Positions 1 through 8,334 of a DNA stretch of 36,517 nt are shown one piece after another; positions within the stretch are counted from its first letter, which is position 1, and each line of letters starts with the position of its first letter. The stretch is from Deltaproteobacteria bacterium (GTDB taxonomy: Bacteria > Desulfobacterota > Desulfarculia > Adiutricales > Adiutricaceae). Where the stretch lies: positions 1 through 36,517 of the forward strand of contig JAISMU010000138.1 in assembly GCA_031276635.1 (NCBI GenBank), read 5' to 3'. The position numbers and the translations under genes were made by a program. A model generated the notes under the pieces. That model had not been told where the DNA came from. It ran no database searches and saw only the letters and a program-made list of their open reading frames with translations.

Positions 1-2
1 CC

Positions 3-839
3 AATTGTTGCCAGTATTATTCTGGGAGCGAGAAGATCGTGGTTGTCGGCTGGGGTATGAGGTCCCTGGTCAGCCTGCCGATCCTCCAAGAGGAGCCGGT
101 CCCAGTCAAGCCGAAAAAAAAGCCCAAGATAACCAAGGAAACCAAAGAGGGCCAGGCGAGGGAGCCGTCCCCTTCGCCTAAGGTCTTATATGAGCCTTGG
201 CTTCTGAGACGTTTTTTAAAAAGAGTGGCCTGGGGGGTGATCTGTGGCTTGGCCTTGGGGTTGGTCGCCATTTATTTCCTGAATCCCCGGGTTTACCTGG
301 CCACTAAATCCTTGATTTTGGCTCCAAAGCTTAATATTCTGGCCTTTGACGACAATGAGTCTCACATAATTGACTTGAGAAAGTCTTTAAATGAAGATAG
401 ACTGAAATTTAAAGACAAAAGATCCGTTTGCCTGATCTTTTCCCAGGATGACGTTCTGGCGGAGAATTTTCGTTACCTTCAGGGCTGCTGGGAGGCCAGG
501 GAAGGGCGGTTTTTGAACTCTTTCTCGGGTCAGCCCATGTCCTTGGGGTTTTGTTTTAAAAAGGCCACCAATGAGGCGGAATTCGTGGTCAGCGACCCGA
601 CCGGCCAGACCGCCTGTCGAGCCCCAGCCACGGCGGCTTACAAAGGCGAGGCGTTGAGAGTGACCGCCAATTCCCCCGCTAATTGCTCAGGCGAGGGAGA
701 CAACCTGGACAGTTTTCCTTATTATGACTTAGAGTGCGCTTATTCCCCTCAAGGCACTCAAGCTACTTGTAATATAGTCCAACATGATGAGTTTAATACA
801 GTGTTTAAGGTTGATTTTAGAAAAATATCTGATAAATAA
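3..839 (+). CDS. SrfA-like membrane protein, C-terminal part (copy A, cut by window edge)
   Basis: The reading frame is open from the first bases, so the true start lies to the left of the window. The first visible residues end in VVVGWG, which matches the GGRPVVVGWGL segment that closes the N-terminal domain of the two complete paralogues at 3777 and 22109. A Lys/Pro-rich linker follows, then one membrane segment (about VAWGVICGLALGLVAIYF), then a C-terminal domain opening with LQGCW and rich in paired cysteines, matching the FMEGCW domain of the paralogues. I infer a bitopic inner-membrane protein with the Cys-rich domain in the periplasm. A candidate lipoprotein gene follows 48 bases downstream of the stop. 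The SrfA assignment rests on remembered SrfA motifs and on the srfB/srfC neighbours. Its molecular function is unknown. Confidence 0.7.
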   Translation, partial: NCCQYYSGSEKIVVVGWGMRSLVSLPILQEEPVPVKPKKKPKITKETKEGQAREPSPSPKVLYEPWLLRRFLKRVAWGVICGLALGLVAIYFLNPRVYLATKSLILAPKLNILAFDDNESHIIDLRKSLNEDRLKFKDKRSVCLIFSQDDVLAENFRYLQGCWEAREGRFLNSFSGQPMSLGFCFKKATNEAEFVVSDPTGQTACRAPATAAYKGEALRVTANSPANCSGEGDNLDSFPYYDLECAYSPQGTQATCNIVQHDEFNTVFKVDFRKISDK

Positions 840-887
840 TATTTTAGCAATTTATAGTTATTTTTTATGTTTTTAGAGAATTTAGGC

Positions 888-1598
888 GTGTTTTTTAAAA
901 ATTTTACACTGCTCAAAAAACCAATTTTTCTGGCTCTGGCCTTCGCGCTCATCGCTTCCGTCTTGACCGGCTGCGCGGACCAGAAGTTGGGGCAGAAGAT
1001 TACGACCGTCAATTATTATCCTGAGTGCTATCGACCCATTGGCGATCTGCGGCGCCAATCTGAGGAAGCCAACATGGTCACGGCCGCTGGGACGGTTATT
1101 GGGGCCATTAGCGGCGGGTTGACCGGGGCCGGGGTTGGTTACCTTATTTCTGACGAGGTCCAGGCGATGGAGCAGGCTGAGAGGCTCCGGACTTACACGC
1201 GGGTCATGGAGATTGACGCGAGCGACATAAAACCAGCCATGGCCGCGGTCAAGATCGCCAACAGCTGTTATAGTAAGCGGCACACCAACCTGATGAAAAA
1301 TTTTAAGGCCAAGCGAATCACGGAAGCCGAGGCGATTGAGAGGTTGAAGGAAATCAGCGATGGAACCACTGAGACTGCGACCATTTTGAGAAACTACGCC
1401 GATGCCTCAGTCCAGCTCGCCAATGACCAAGATCGGGTCAGCACCATGGAAAAGTCGAGGCCGGATCGGGCCCCGAACAGCATGATCAACTGGGGCGGAA
1501 ATCGTGGTCAGCGATCCGACCGGCCAGACAGCCTTTCGAACCCTGGCCACGGTGGCTTACCAAGGCGAGGAGTTGAGAGTGACCGCCAAATGAGGTGA
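888..1598 (+). CDS. Truncated, chimeric lipoprotein (candidate TagQ-like, copy 1)
   Basis: The N-terminus is a lipoprotein signal peptide ending in an LTGC lipobox, followed by YYPECYRPIGDLR and a glycine-rich stretch, nearly identical to the full-length copy at 1794. I place the start at GTG 888 because it aligns with ATG 1794 of the second copy; ATG 867 is an in-frame alternative. The second copy has a clean AGGAG upstream, here degraded. Relative to copy 2 it lacks 22 residues of the glycine-zipper region. After SMIN (near 1489) the frame runs into DNA derived from the 3' end of a srfA-like gene read out of frame, so the last ~36 residues are unrelated junk. It is probably a decaying duplicate, though still exportable. 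The TagQ link comes from locus context only. Confidence 0.6.
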   Translation: MFFKNFTLLKKPIFLALAFALIASVLTGCADQKLGQKITTVNYYPECYRPIGDLRRQSEEANMVTAAGTVIGAISGGLTGAGVGYLISDEVQAMEQAERLRTYTRVMEIDASDIKPAMAAVKIANSCYSKRHTNLMKNFKAKRITEAEAIERLKEISDGTTETATILRNYADASVQLANDQDRVSTMEKSRPDRAPNSMINWGGNRGQRSDRPDSLSNPGHGGLPRRGVESDRQMR

Positions 1599-1743
1599 GG
1601 GAGCCAACCAGGACAGTTTTCCTTATTATAACTTAGAGTGCGCTTATTCTCTTCAAGGCGCTCAAGCTACTTGCAATATAGTCCAACATGATGAGTTTAA
1701 TTCAGGGTTTCATGTTGATTTTAGAAAAATATTAGATAAATAA
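1491..1743 (+). pseudogene. Remnant of a srfA-like 3' end inside a tandem duplication
   Basis: This stretch aligns base for base with 578-838 of the SrfA-like copy A. It includes the shared words for VVSDPTGQTA, the FPYY-LECAYS segment, the NIVQHDEFN segment and the closing TAA at 1741. A 15-base deletion and a base change create an in-frame TGA near 1590, and the upstream four fifths of the gene are missing. It is the left part of a duplicated unit consisting of a srfA tail plus a lipoprotein gene. It is read out of frame as the tail of the truncated lipoprotein at 888-1598. Confidence 0.8.
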
Positions 1744-1793
1744 CTTTTTAGCAAATTATAATTATTTTTTAATGTTTTTTAGGAGATTTTGGT

Positions 1794-2588
1794 ATGTTTT
1801 TAAAAAATTACACCCCGGCCAAAAAGCCAATTTTTTTGGTTCTGGCCTTCGCGCTCATCGCTTCCGTCTTGACCGGCTGCGCTGGCCAGAAATTGGGTCA
1901 GAAGATTACGACCGTCAAGTACTATCCAGAATGCTATCGGCCCATCGGCGATCTGCGGCGCCAAGCTGAGGAAGCCAACAAGGCCACGGCCGCTGGGGCG
2001 GTTATAGGAGCCATTAGCGGAGCGGCCACCGCTTATTTTACTTCCGGCGGCAACAAAGCTGATATCGTCAAAGGGGCCATAACCGGCGGGTTGACCGGGG
2101 CCGGTTTGGGTTACCTGATTTCTGACGAGGTCCAGGCGATGGACCAGGCTGAGAGGTTCCGGACCTACATGCAGGTCATGGAGATGGACGCGAGCAACAT
2201 GAAACAAGCCGTGGCCGCGGCCAAGATCGCCGACAGTTGTTATAATAAGCAGAACACCAACCTGATGAAAAATTTTAAGGCCAAGCGAATTTCGGAAGCC
2301 GAGGCGAGCGAGAGGTTGAAGGAAATCACCGATGGAACCACTGAGGCCAGAACCATTTTGAGAAACTACGCCGATACCTCTGTCCAGCTCGCCAATGACT
2401 ACGATCGGGTCATCACCATGGAAAAGTCGAGGCCGGATCGGGCCCCGAACCGCATGATCAATCAGGTAACCACCAAAAAGGCCGCGATCGTCAAGGAAAC
2501 CAGAAACTATAGCAAAGTAGATGCCGCTTTGGATAAAACCTTACTGAGATGCCAGGAAAACAGAGCCATCATCGGGAGTGGCACCTAA
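1794..2588 (+). CDS. Outer-envelope lipoprotein with glycine zipper (candidate TagQ-like, copy 2)
   Basis: A 264-residue protein with a type II signal peptide and lipobox LTGC (Cys29). A conserved YYPECYRPIGDLR block follows, then a small-residue-rich, glycine-zipper-like segment (about residues 63-106, AAGAVIGAISGAATA and GGLTGAGLGYL), and then a helical C-terminal half. AGGAG lies 8 bases before ATG 1794. No charged residue follows the acylated Cys immediately (CAGQ), which is compatible with outer-membrane sorting. In Pseudomonas the TagQRST module includes the outer-membrane lipoprotein TagQ; with TagT-, TagS- and TagR-like genes in this locus, this protein is the natural candidate for that role. 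I cannot confirm homology from sequence alone. It closes its transcription unit, because hairpins follow directly. Confidence 0.7.
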   Translation: MFLKNYTPAKKPIFLVLAFALIASVLTGCAGQKLGQKITTVKYYPECYRPIGDLRRQAEEANKATAAGAVIGAISGAATAYFTSGGNKADIVKGAITGGLTGAGLGYLISDEVQAMDQAERFRTYMQVMEMDASNMKQAVAAAKIADSCYNKQNTNLMKNFKAKRISEAEASERLKEITDGTTEARTILRNYADTSVQLANDYDRVITMEKSRPDRAPNRMINQVTTKKAAIVKETRNYSKVDAALDKTLLRCQENRAIIGSGT

Positions 2589-2616
2589 TAATCATTAGTC
2601 AAGATCGCCGGGGAGG

Positions 2617-2673
2617 GCGGGGCGTTAGGCCCCGCTCTTCCTCCTGGGGAGTCTGAAAAGACTCTGTTTTTTT
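2617..2673 (+). terminator. Tandem hairpins with T-tract after the lipoprotein gene
   Basis: A 7-bp stem GCGGGGC/GCCCCGC (2617-2623 with 2629-2635, 5-base loop) is followed by GAGTC/GACTC (2649-2653 with 2660-2664) and then a run of seven T at 2667-2673. The second element has the layout of a rho-independent terminator with a short stem. Confidence 0.6.
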
Positions 2674-2679
2674 AAAGCT

Positions 2680-2741
2680 GGGAAAATAGGCTTTTTTACT
2701 AGCCTATTTCCCGGGGCGTGGGTGTTTTTTTTATTTTTTTT
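2680..2741 (+). terminator. Second long hairpin followed by T-rich tract
   Basis: GGGAAAATAGGC (2680-2691) pairs with GCCTATTTCCC (2702-2712) over 11 bp with one bulged A. About 12 bases later come T8-A-T8 (2725-2741). The spacing to the T-tract is longer than classical, but together with the preceding hairpins it suggests strong termination between the duplicated left-edge genes and the gene at 2766. The T-rich end also forms the leader of that gene. Confidence 0.5.
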
Positions 2742-2765
2742 GGTTGAGAGAAAGATTTATTTTTT

Positions 2766-3755
2766 ATGAGTCAGGCTAAAATACCCCAGGCTAAATCCTC
2801 CATGGAGCCGCCCTTGAGCGCGAGAAAAAAACGTTCCTACGCTTGGGGTTTTTTTTTAGGCCTCATTATGGTCGGGGTGGGGTTTGGGCTTTTATACTAT
2901 TTTTTTTATGTTAAAGTCCTTTATAACGCTCAAGTCTCTTTAATAGACACTAGTAAAATACAATCAGCTAAAATTGATCTCCTGGAAGAGGGCCTGGAGC
3001 GGTATCAAAAGGCCAGTGAAGGGGATGTCTGTCTCCGCCCGAACCTGGCTGAGGAGGCCCCGTTCTTTATTTTGCCCCCACCAGACCCGCCTGAGGCTGG
3101 CTCCCCGCCTCCCTCGGTCTTCCGGCGCCAACGAGAGACCTTAAACGCTATCAGGCGGTCCGTGGTTTTGATCCAGGCCACGGGTCAGACCGCCCAAGGC
3201 GAGACTTTCATCGCCCGGGGCTCAGGCTTTTTCATCAACAAAAACACCATTTTGACCAATCGGCGGCTGGTTGATGGCCTGGGACCCAATGGCTCGATCC
3301 TGGCCATCAATGGCTTGCGGCGGCAGTCTCTCCAGGCCGAAATTCTGGGGCTCAGCTCGCCCCTGTCTTTGAGAGATTACGCTCTCTTGCGGGTTGACCC
3401 TGGCGATAACCCGGCCCAGGGGCTCAAACTCGGCGAGACGGCCCAAGCGGCGGAGCAGGTCCTGGCCCTGGGATTTCCTGACTCGGGCGAGGAGAATGAC
3501 GTCGATCAGGAGCCGATTTTCGCCAAGGGGGCGATCAGCTCGATCATCACGGATCTGGAGGTTCCCCTGATTAATCACACCGCGGAAATGTCGTCCCTTT
3601 TTCGGGGAGGTCCCGTGGTTAATCGCCAGGGCCAAGTCATTGGCCTGAGCGCCCTGATTACCATTGAGGGACAGCCAGCGCGCCAAATCCAGGTGGCGCT
3701 GGGCGGCGCGGATTTGAGGGATTTTTTGTCAGAAACCGGCGCCCGCTTTGAATAA
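2766..3755 (+). CDS. Membrane-anchored trypsin-fold pseudoprotease (catalytic His and Ser lost)
   Basis: A 329-residue protein with a basic cytoplasmic tail, one membrane segment (about residues 27-48), a short helical stalk with GDVCLRPN, a Pro-rich linker, and a trypsin_2/HtrA-type protease domain from about residue 130. The equivalent positions of the paralogue at 20939 give a clear comparison. TNRHVV there is TNRRLV here (Arg167 for His). DYALL is kept (Asp204). HGNSGGP there is SLFRGGP here (Arg280 for Ser). It should therefore fold but not cleave peptide bonds by the usual mechanism. It lies 21 bases upstream of a SrfA-like gene, the same pairing as its active paralogue. A binding, decoy or regulatory role is inferred. 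No PDZ domain is visible. Confidence 0.85.
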   Translation: MSQAKIPQAKSSMEPPLSARKKRSYAWGFFLGLIMVGVGFGLLYYFFYVKVLYNAQVSLIDTSKIQSAKIDLLEEGLERYQKASEGDVCLRPNLAEEAPFFILPPPDPPEAGSPPPSVFRRQRETLNAIRRSVVLIQATGQTAQGETFIARGSGFFINKNTILTNRRLVDGLGPNGSILAINGLRRQSLQAEILGLSSPLSLRDYALLRVDPGDNPAQGLKLGETAQAAEQVLALGFPDSGEENDVDQEPIFAKGAISSIITDLEVPLINHTAEMSSLFRGGPVVNRQGQVIGLSALITIEGQPARQIQVALGGADLRDFLSETGARFE

Positions 3756-3776
3756 AGTTTTAGGTAGGTGTCGTTG

Positions 3777-5009
3777 ATGCCCAAGCAGCTGATCCACTCC
3801 ACCAATATAGTCAACTATCATCTGGACACCCATGAGGGGGTGGAGATGATTTCCCGCTATCAATTGTTTCACCAGTTGGTCGCCGATGAGCTTACCGAGG
3901 ACAAGGCCCAGATCTTGGCTGAGCCAGTCAAGGACCTGGAGCGGAATCGTGTCAACTGGTATTCCAGCCTTTCTGGGCCGGTAACGCCGTTTGAGCGGTT
4001 GTCAGCCGATGATCAACGATTCGCCATTGATATTGTCGCGGAGCGAGACAACGAGTTGCGGGAGTTATCTCAGCGTTTTCTGACCTCCAAATCTAGCAAT
4101 CGCAAGTTGGCCGGGGAGCTTTTGGCCAATATTTTAAAAACGACCAACAAAAGTGACATCCTCATGGTTGGCGGTCGTCCGGTGGTGGTGGGCTGGGGGT
4201 TGACTTCCATTGTTGGCCAGGAGAACTCTGAGGACGCCCAGGCCCTGTCATTCGAGTTGCGGGAGAGCAGAGGCAATTCGGAGCCGGTTGTTCCAGGGGC
4301 CCCTGATATCCCTGATATCCCGGATATTCCGGATATTCCAGAGGCCCCAGAGTCGCCGCCCGAGCCGGAGAATCAGAAGCCAAAGTTTCCCCGACCTAGC
4401 CAGACCAACCTGGTCGCGGCCCCTCCGACCAGAAAGTCGGGTTTAGCCCTCAGGAGCCCTTTTTTCTGGCCGTTGGCCATTTTGTTTTCCCTTTTGGCTC
4501 TTTTTTTGCTCTGGTGGCTTTTTTGGGGAGTTCTTTTTCCGGTGGCGAGCCCACTCCCGGTCCAGGTTCCCGTGGTCGCGGCCCCGACTTTTTCCGAGTC
4601 CGAGGGGCTGGTGATCCCGGAGGGAGCCGAAGAAAGAGGGGATTTCTCTTTTATGGAGGGCTGTTGGGCCTCCCTGGCCAAGGATTTGAGCAACGTGGAA
4701 ACGGAATTGCCGGTTATCGTCAAGTATTGCTTTGACAAAACCGGTCAGGCCCAGGTTACTCTTGACGAGACTGACAACGCGGGCAATTTTTTTCGGACCT
4801 GTCGAAGTCAGGCTTACTCCACCTTTGATGATGGCGGCATTGTCATTATTGAGAGAACCGGTCGGGTCTGCCCCGATGGGAGCTCTTACTTGCGGTCAGT
4901 GATGACCTGCCGCCCCAAGTCGGATGAGAAGGGCGTGGTCTGCTCCATCACCCAGGAATCGGTCGCCGAGGAGATAGAGGCCAGCTTTCTCAGGTTGAGC
5001 CAGGATTAG
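3777..5009 (+). CDS. SrfA-like bitopic membrane protein (copy B)
   Basis: A 410-residue protein. The N-terminal cytoplasmic domain (1 to ~150) carries RVNWYSSLSGPVTPF and VGGRPVVVGWGL, which I associate with the enterobacterial SrfA family. Next come a Pro-rich linker with four PDI repeats, a membrane segment near residues 229-253, and a periplasmic C-terminal domain starting FMEGCW with six or more cysteines. I use ATG 3777 (MPKQLIHS) rather than the upstream GTG 3768, because the paralogue at 22109 begins at the same residue and TAGGTAGG sits upstream. The gene lies between the pseudoprotease and srfB with short gaps, so it is surely co-transcribed. Function is unknown. The pairing with SrfB and SrfC repeats the Salmonella srfA-srfB-srfC order. 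Confidence 0.75.
   Translation: MPKQLIHSTNIVNYHLDTHEGVEMISRYQLFHQLVADELTEDKAQILAEPVKDLERNRVNWYSSLSGPVTPFERLSADDQRFAIDIVAERDNELRELSQRFLTSKSSNRKLAGELLANILKTTNKSDILMVGGRPVVVGWGLTSIVGQENSEDAQALSFELRESRGNSEPVVPGAPDIPDIPDIPDIPEAPESPPEPENQKPKFPRPSQTNLVAAPPTRKSGLALRSPFFWPLAILFSLLALFLLWWLFWGVLFPVASPLPVQVPVVAAPTFSESEGLVIPEGAEERGDFSFMEGCWASLAKDLSNVETELPVIVKYCFDKTGQAQVTLDETDNAGNFFRTCRSQAYSTFDDGGIVIIERTGRVCPDGSSYLRSVMTCRPKSDEKGVVCSITQESVAEEIEASFLRLSQD
4302..4337 (+). repeat. Four 9-bp repeats coding PDI in the SrfA-like linker
   Basis: Four consecutive 9-base units (consensus CCTGATATC/CCGGATATT) encode Pro-Asp-Ile four times at the start of the Pro-rich linker before the membrane segment. Paralogue C at 22109 has a different linker here, so linker length and sequence appear free to drift. 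Confidence 0.85.
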
Positions 5010-5026
5010 CGAAAGGGGTTTGTCGC

Positions 5027-8000
5027 ATGAAACGAAACAAGAGTTATAGCGTTATCGCCGGGGCCGCCATCCAGTTTCTCGACTGTGATATCGACCTGTC
5101 GACCCCTTTCGGTCGCGGCGATAAACCCCTGGCCAAGGCTCGCATGCCCTTTCACGTGGCCAAGGTTTCCAACAAGACCGATGAGAGCGTTCTCATTCCT
5201 TTAAATGAGTCCCTGGATAACCAGGGCGAGTATTTTGACCGCATCAACAACAAGCCTTTGCCGCTTCATTTCGAGATTGAGTATTTGCAGGCCTTCAATT
5301 GCCTGGAGGGCCAATGGTTGCCTATCCCTTTTCTGGTGGAGACCGGCCAGTGGGACGATCACCGGCCCAGGTTTGGTTATGGACCCACCGATTGGGTCAG
5401 AGGGTATATTTCTCGGTTGGGCTCGGAGGACAGCTTGCGTTTTCGCCTGACCTTGGCCTTTGATCCTCAGGTGGAGTCAGGGGATGGCAATATCAACGCC
5501 GAGGGCGGGGTGGTTATTTATCACGCCTTGTCCGAAAGTGACGTGACCGGTAACTCCTTTTTCAGCCTGGCCGCCCACGAGCGCGATAACTCCTGGTTCA
5601 TCGACAGCCTGCCCTGGGTCAAGGAGGCGCTCCGCAAGGTCTGGGAGCGCTTCAAATCGAAAAACCCTCGCAAGGTTATCTCTCGGGTCTCGGACGATTT
5701 CCCGGAATACGCCTATGACGGAGCCACCATTTTCACCGAGTACATGGCCGTCTACGAGACCGCCCTGTGGGCCATTAACCAGTCCGGGGGCTTGAGCCCG
5801 GTGCGCGTCATCAACCCCAGGCGCGTTAAACCCATTGATGTGGACCTGGTGCTGGATATCGGCAACTCCCGGCTGACTGGGGTTTTGGTGGAGACCGTGC
5901 CCCAACGGGCGACTAAATTGACCGACTGTTACGCCCTCCAGGTCCGCGATTTATCAGCCCCGGCCAATATTTACGGCGAGCCTCTGGACACAAAAATTGA
6001 GTTCGCCGAGCCTTTTTTCGGGCCCATTGAGCTCTCCCTACGGTCCAGGCAGCACAGCGAGAGCTTCATCTGGCCTTCCACCGTGCGGCTGGGCCCGGAA
6101 GCCACTCGCCTGGCCTCCAACTCCCGCGAGGAGATGGGGCCCACCGGTATGTCCAGCCCGAAACGTTACCTGTGGGACACCAAACAAAGGGAGCTGGAGT
6201 GGCACCTGAACAACTATTATGAGCGGCATCGGCCAGTGGAGGAGCCAGCTGTGGGGCGGGGCTCGTTTCTGTTGAGCGTCAACACCGCCGGGGTGCCTTT
6301 ATCCGTGGTCCGGGGCGAGTCAACCTCTGGGGGCCGGGTGCCCATTCAGGCGGTCATCAAGTCAGGTTACACCCAGGACGATGATATCGCCGCCTTTGAG
6401 GCCCGTTACAGTCGCAGCTCGTTAATGATGTTTCTCTTGAGCGAGATCATCGCTCAGGCCCTGTCCTGCGTCAATAACCCCATTGTGCGCGATAACCGCG
6501 AGCACCCGGACACGCCCAGAAGGCTCCAGAGAATCATTTTGACCGTGCCGACGGCCATGCCGCTGGCCGAGCAGAATATCCTGAAAACCTGGGCCTACCT
6601 AGCGGTGGAGACTGTCTGGTCTTCGCTGCACTGGGAAGATTACTATCGACCGGCCTTTCAGACCAAGGAGACCAACAAAATAGAGGATTTTCGGCGCAGT
6701 CCTCAGGTCCGTTGCGACTGGGACGAGGCCACCTGCACTCAGATTGTCTGGCTTTACAATGAGCTCTCTGACAAGTTCCACAACAACGCCGAGGAGATGT
6801 TCGATCTGCTGGGCCACCAGAGGACGCTACCAGGCAAGGGCGGGGGCAAGGCGGCCAGCTCCCTGAGGATAGCCAGCTTGGACGTGGGCGGGGGAACCTC
6901 GGATCTGTCCATAACGACATATTTCATTCACAATCCCGGCCAGGCCTCGCCGTTGATTCGACCGCACCAGAATTTCCGTGATGGTTTTAACGTCGCTGGC
7001 GACGATATCATGCGCAAAATCATCATCACCCAGTTTATAAAAAAACTGGCCAAGGCCGCCGCTGATCAGGGGGTCCCGGACGCGGACAGTCTTTTGACCA
7101 CGCTCTTTAAAGACACAGCCACGATGGGAGCCATCTCCTCCAACCGGGCCGATGACCAATTGCGCAGTCAGTTCGTGACCCAGATCGCCGCCCCCGTGGC
7201 CCTGCGGATTCTCAAGCGTTACGAGAACGTCGATCTGGCCGGGGAAGACTATCTTTTTGAAGTCAACGTGGGCGAGGTTCTGGGTTTCACTGAAGAGAAA
7301 CCCTCAGGCTGGCTGACCCAGATAATCAGTTATCTGGAGAACCCTCTGAAAAAGTCCGGCTGGCCCGCCTTTGATCTTCTGGATTACACCTTTACGGTCA
7401 ACATGCGGGACGTGGACTCTGACGTCAATATGATTATAGGCAAAATCCTGACGGACATGGGGGAGGTCATCAAGATTTACGATTGCGACCTCTTGATTCT
7501 CACCGGGCGCCCCTCATGTTGGCCGGTTATCATGCGCTCGCCCTATGAGCGGATTTGCCTACCGGTGGACCGCATTACCCACATGCACAAGTATCAAGTG
7601 GCCTCGGCCTATCCTTTTGTCACTCATGGCCGCATTGAGGATCCGAAAACCACCGTGGTGGTGGGGGCTATCATCTGCGCCTTGGCCGAGGGGTCGTTGG
7701 AGGGAATCACCATCGACACCTCCCACTTTACCCCGCAACCCATCAACCGTTTTATCGGCATGCTCGACGCGAACGGGCGCCTGGACAAAGAGCGGGTCTG
7801 GTTTGACAACGTGGACCTGGAATCGGCCCAGGGTATTGAGGCCACTTGTGAAATTGACTTCAACGCCCCGGTTCCGGTGGGGTTCCGGCAGCTTAATTGT
7901 CCTCGGTGGACGACTACGCGCCTTTACACCCTGGATTACCGCTCGGCTGAGGCCCAGAGGCAAGCCGTTGGTCGCCTGCCTTACCATGTGACCATTGAGT

Positions 8001-8203
8001 TGACAATGGCGGAGCTGGATGAGGAATCGGAGCAGGGCCGAAAATCACCTTTGATCAAGCGGACCGAGGGGGCCTTGAAAGTCATTTCCGTGTCCGACAA
8101 GGACGGTCAGCCTCTGCCTCCGGGCACGGTGGTCGTGCGACTCCAGACCCTGCGCGATGACCGGGGCTATTGGCTGGACACCGGGGCCCTGGAAAACATC
8201 TGA
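5027..8203 (+). CDS. srfB: SrfB family protein, ASKHA-fold ATPase-like
   Basis: A 1058-residue protein of the SrfB family (Pfam SrfB, PF07520), close to the usual length of about 1000. The three hallmark segments of the actin/Hsp70/sugar-kinase fold are visible: a phosphate-1 loop LDIGNSRLTG (about residue 277), a phosphate-2 loop LDVGGGTSDLS (about 619), and an adenosine-type segment LILTGRPSCWP (about 823). It has no signal peptide or membrane segment, so it is probably cytosolic or peripheral to the inner membrane. GAAAGGGG precedes ATG 5027. It is flanked by a SrfA-like gene (17 bases upstream) and srfC, as in Salmonella. The nucleotide-binding prediction is from motifs; the physiological partner is not known. 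Confidence 0.9.
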   Translation: MKRNKSYSVIAGAAIQFLDCDIDLSTPFGRGDKPLAKARMPFHVAKVSNKTDESVLIPLNESLDNQGEYFDRINNKPLPLHFEIEYLQAFNCLEGQWLPIPFLVETGQWDDHRPRFGYGPTDWVRGYISRLGSEDSLRFRLTLAFDPQVESGDGNINAEGGVVIYHALSESDVTGNSFFSLAAHERDNSWFIDSLPWVKEALRKVWERFKSKNPRKVISRVSDDFPEYAYDGATIFTEYMAVYETALWAINQSGGLSPVRVINPRRVKPIDVDLVLDIGNSRLTGVLVETVPQRATKLTDCYALQVRDLSAPANIYGEPLDTKIEFAEPFFGPIELSLRSRQHSESFIWPSTVRLGPEATRLASNSREEMGPTGMSSPKRYLWDTKQRELEWHLNNYYERHRPVEEPAVGRGSFLLSVNTAGVPLSVVRGESTSGGRVPIQAVIKSGYTQDDDIAAFEARYSRSSLMMFLLSEIIAQALSCVNNPIVRDNREHPDTPRRLQRIILTVPTAMPLAEQNILKTWAYLAVETVWSSLHWEDYYRPAFQTKETNKIEDFRRSPQVRCDWDEATCTQIVWLYNELSDKFHNNAEEMFDLLGHQRTLPGKGGGKAASSLRIASLDVGGGTSDLSITTYFIHNPGQASPLIRPHQNFRDGFNVAGDDIMRKIIITQFIKKLAKAAADQGVPDADSLLTTLFKDTATMGAISSNRADDQLRSQFVTQIAAPVALRILKRYENVDLAGEDYLFEVNVGEVLGFTEEKPSGWLTQIISYLENPLKKSGWPAFDLLDYTFTVNMRDVDSDVNMIIGKILTDMGEVIKIYDCDLLILTGRPSCWPVIMRSPYERICLPVDRITHMHKYQVASAYPFVTHGRIEDPKTTVVVGAIICALAEGSLEGITIDTSHFTPQPINRFIGMLDANGRLDKERVWFDNVDLESAQGIEATCEIDFNAPVPVGFRQLNCPRWTTTRLYTLDYRSAEAQRQAVGRLPYHVTIELTMAELDEESEQGRKSPLIKRTEGALKVISVSDKDGQPLPPGTVVVRLQTLRDDRGYWLDTGALENI

Positions 8204-8220
8204 CCTGGAAAAACATCTGA
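8188..8220 (+). repeat. Direct repeat duplicating the srfB stop region
   Basis: CCTGGAAAACATCTGA (8188-8203, containing the srfB stop) is followed immediately by CCTGGAAAAACATCTGA (8204-8220), the same word with one extra A. It is a small tandem duplication spanning the stop codon and leaves the protein end unchanged. Confidence 0.85.
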
Positions 8221-8334
8221 CTTTGTTTAGCCGCCCCGATTTTCAAGGAAATTTGGGCCCGCGGACGGTGATCTTCATAATGGGCCGCTCGGTTGAGTTA
8301 AAGCGGCTCTGGCTGGAAAGGACTCGTGAGGGAT

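Noticed and set aside
8284-8307. GCCGCT/AGCGGC stem in the srfB-srfC gap as a terminator
   Set aside because: Only six base pairs, a 12-base loop and no T-tract. It is unlikely to stop transcription between two conserved partners.
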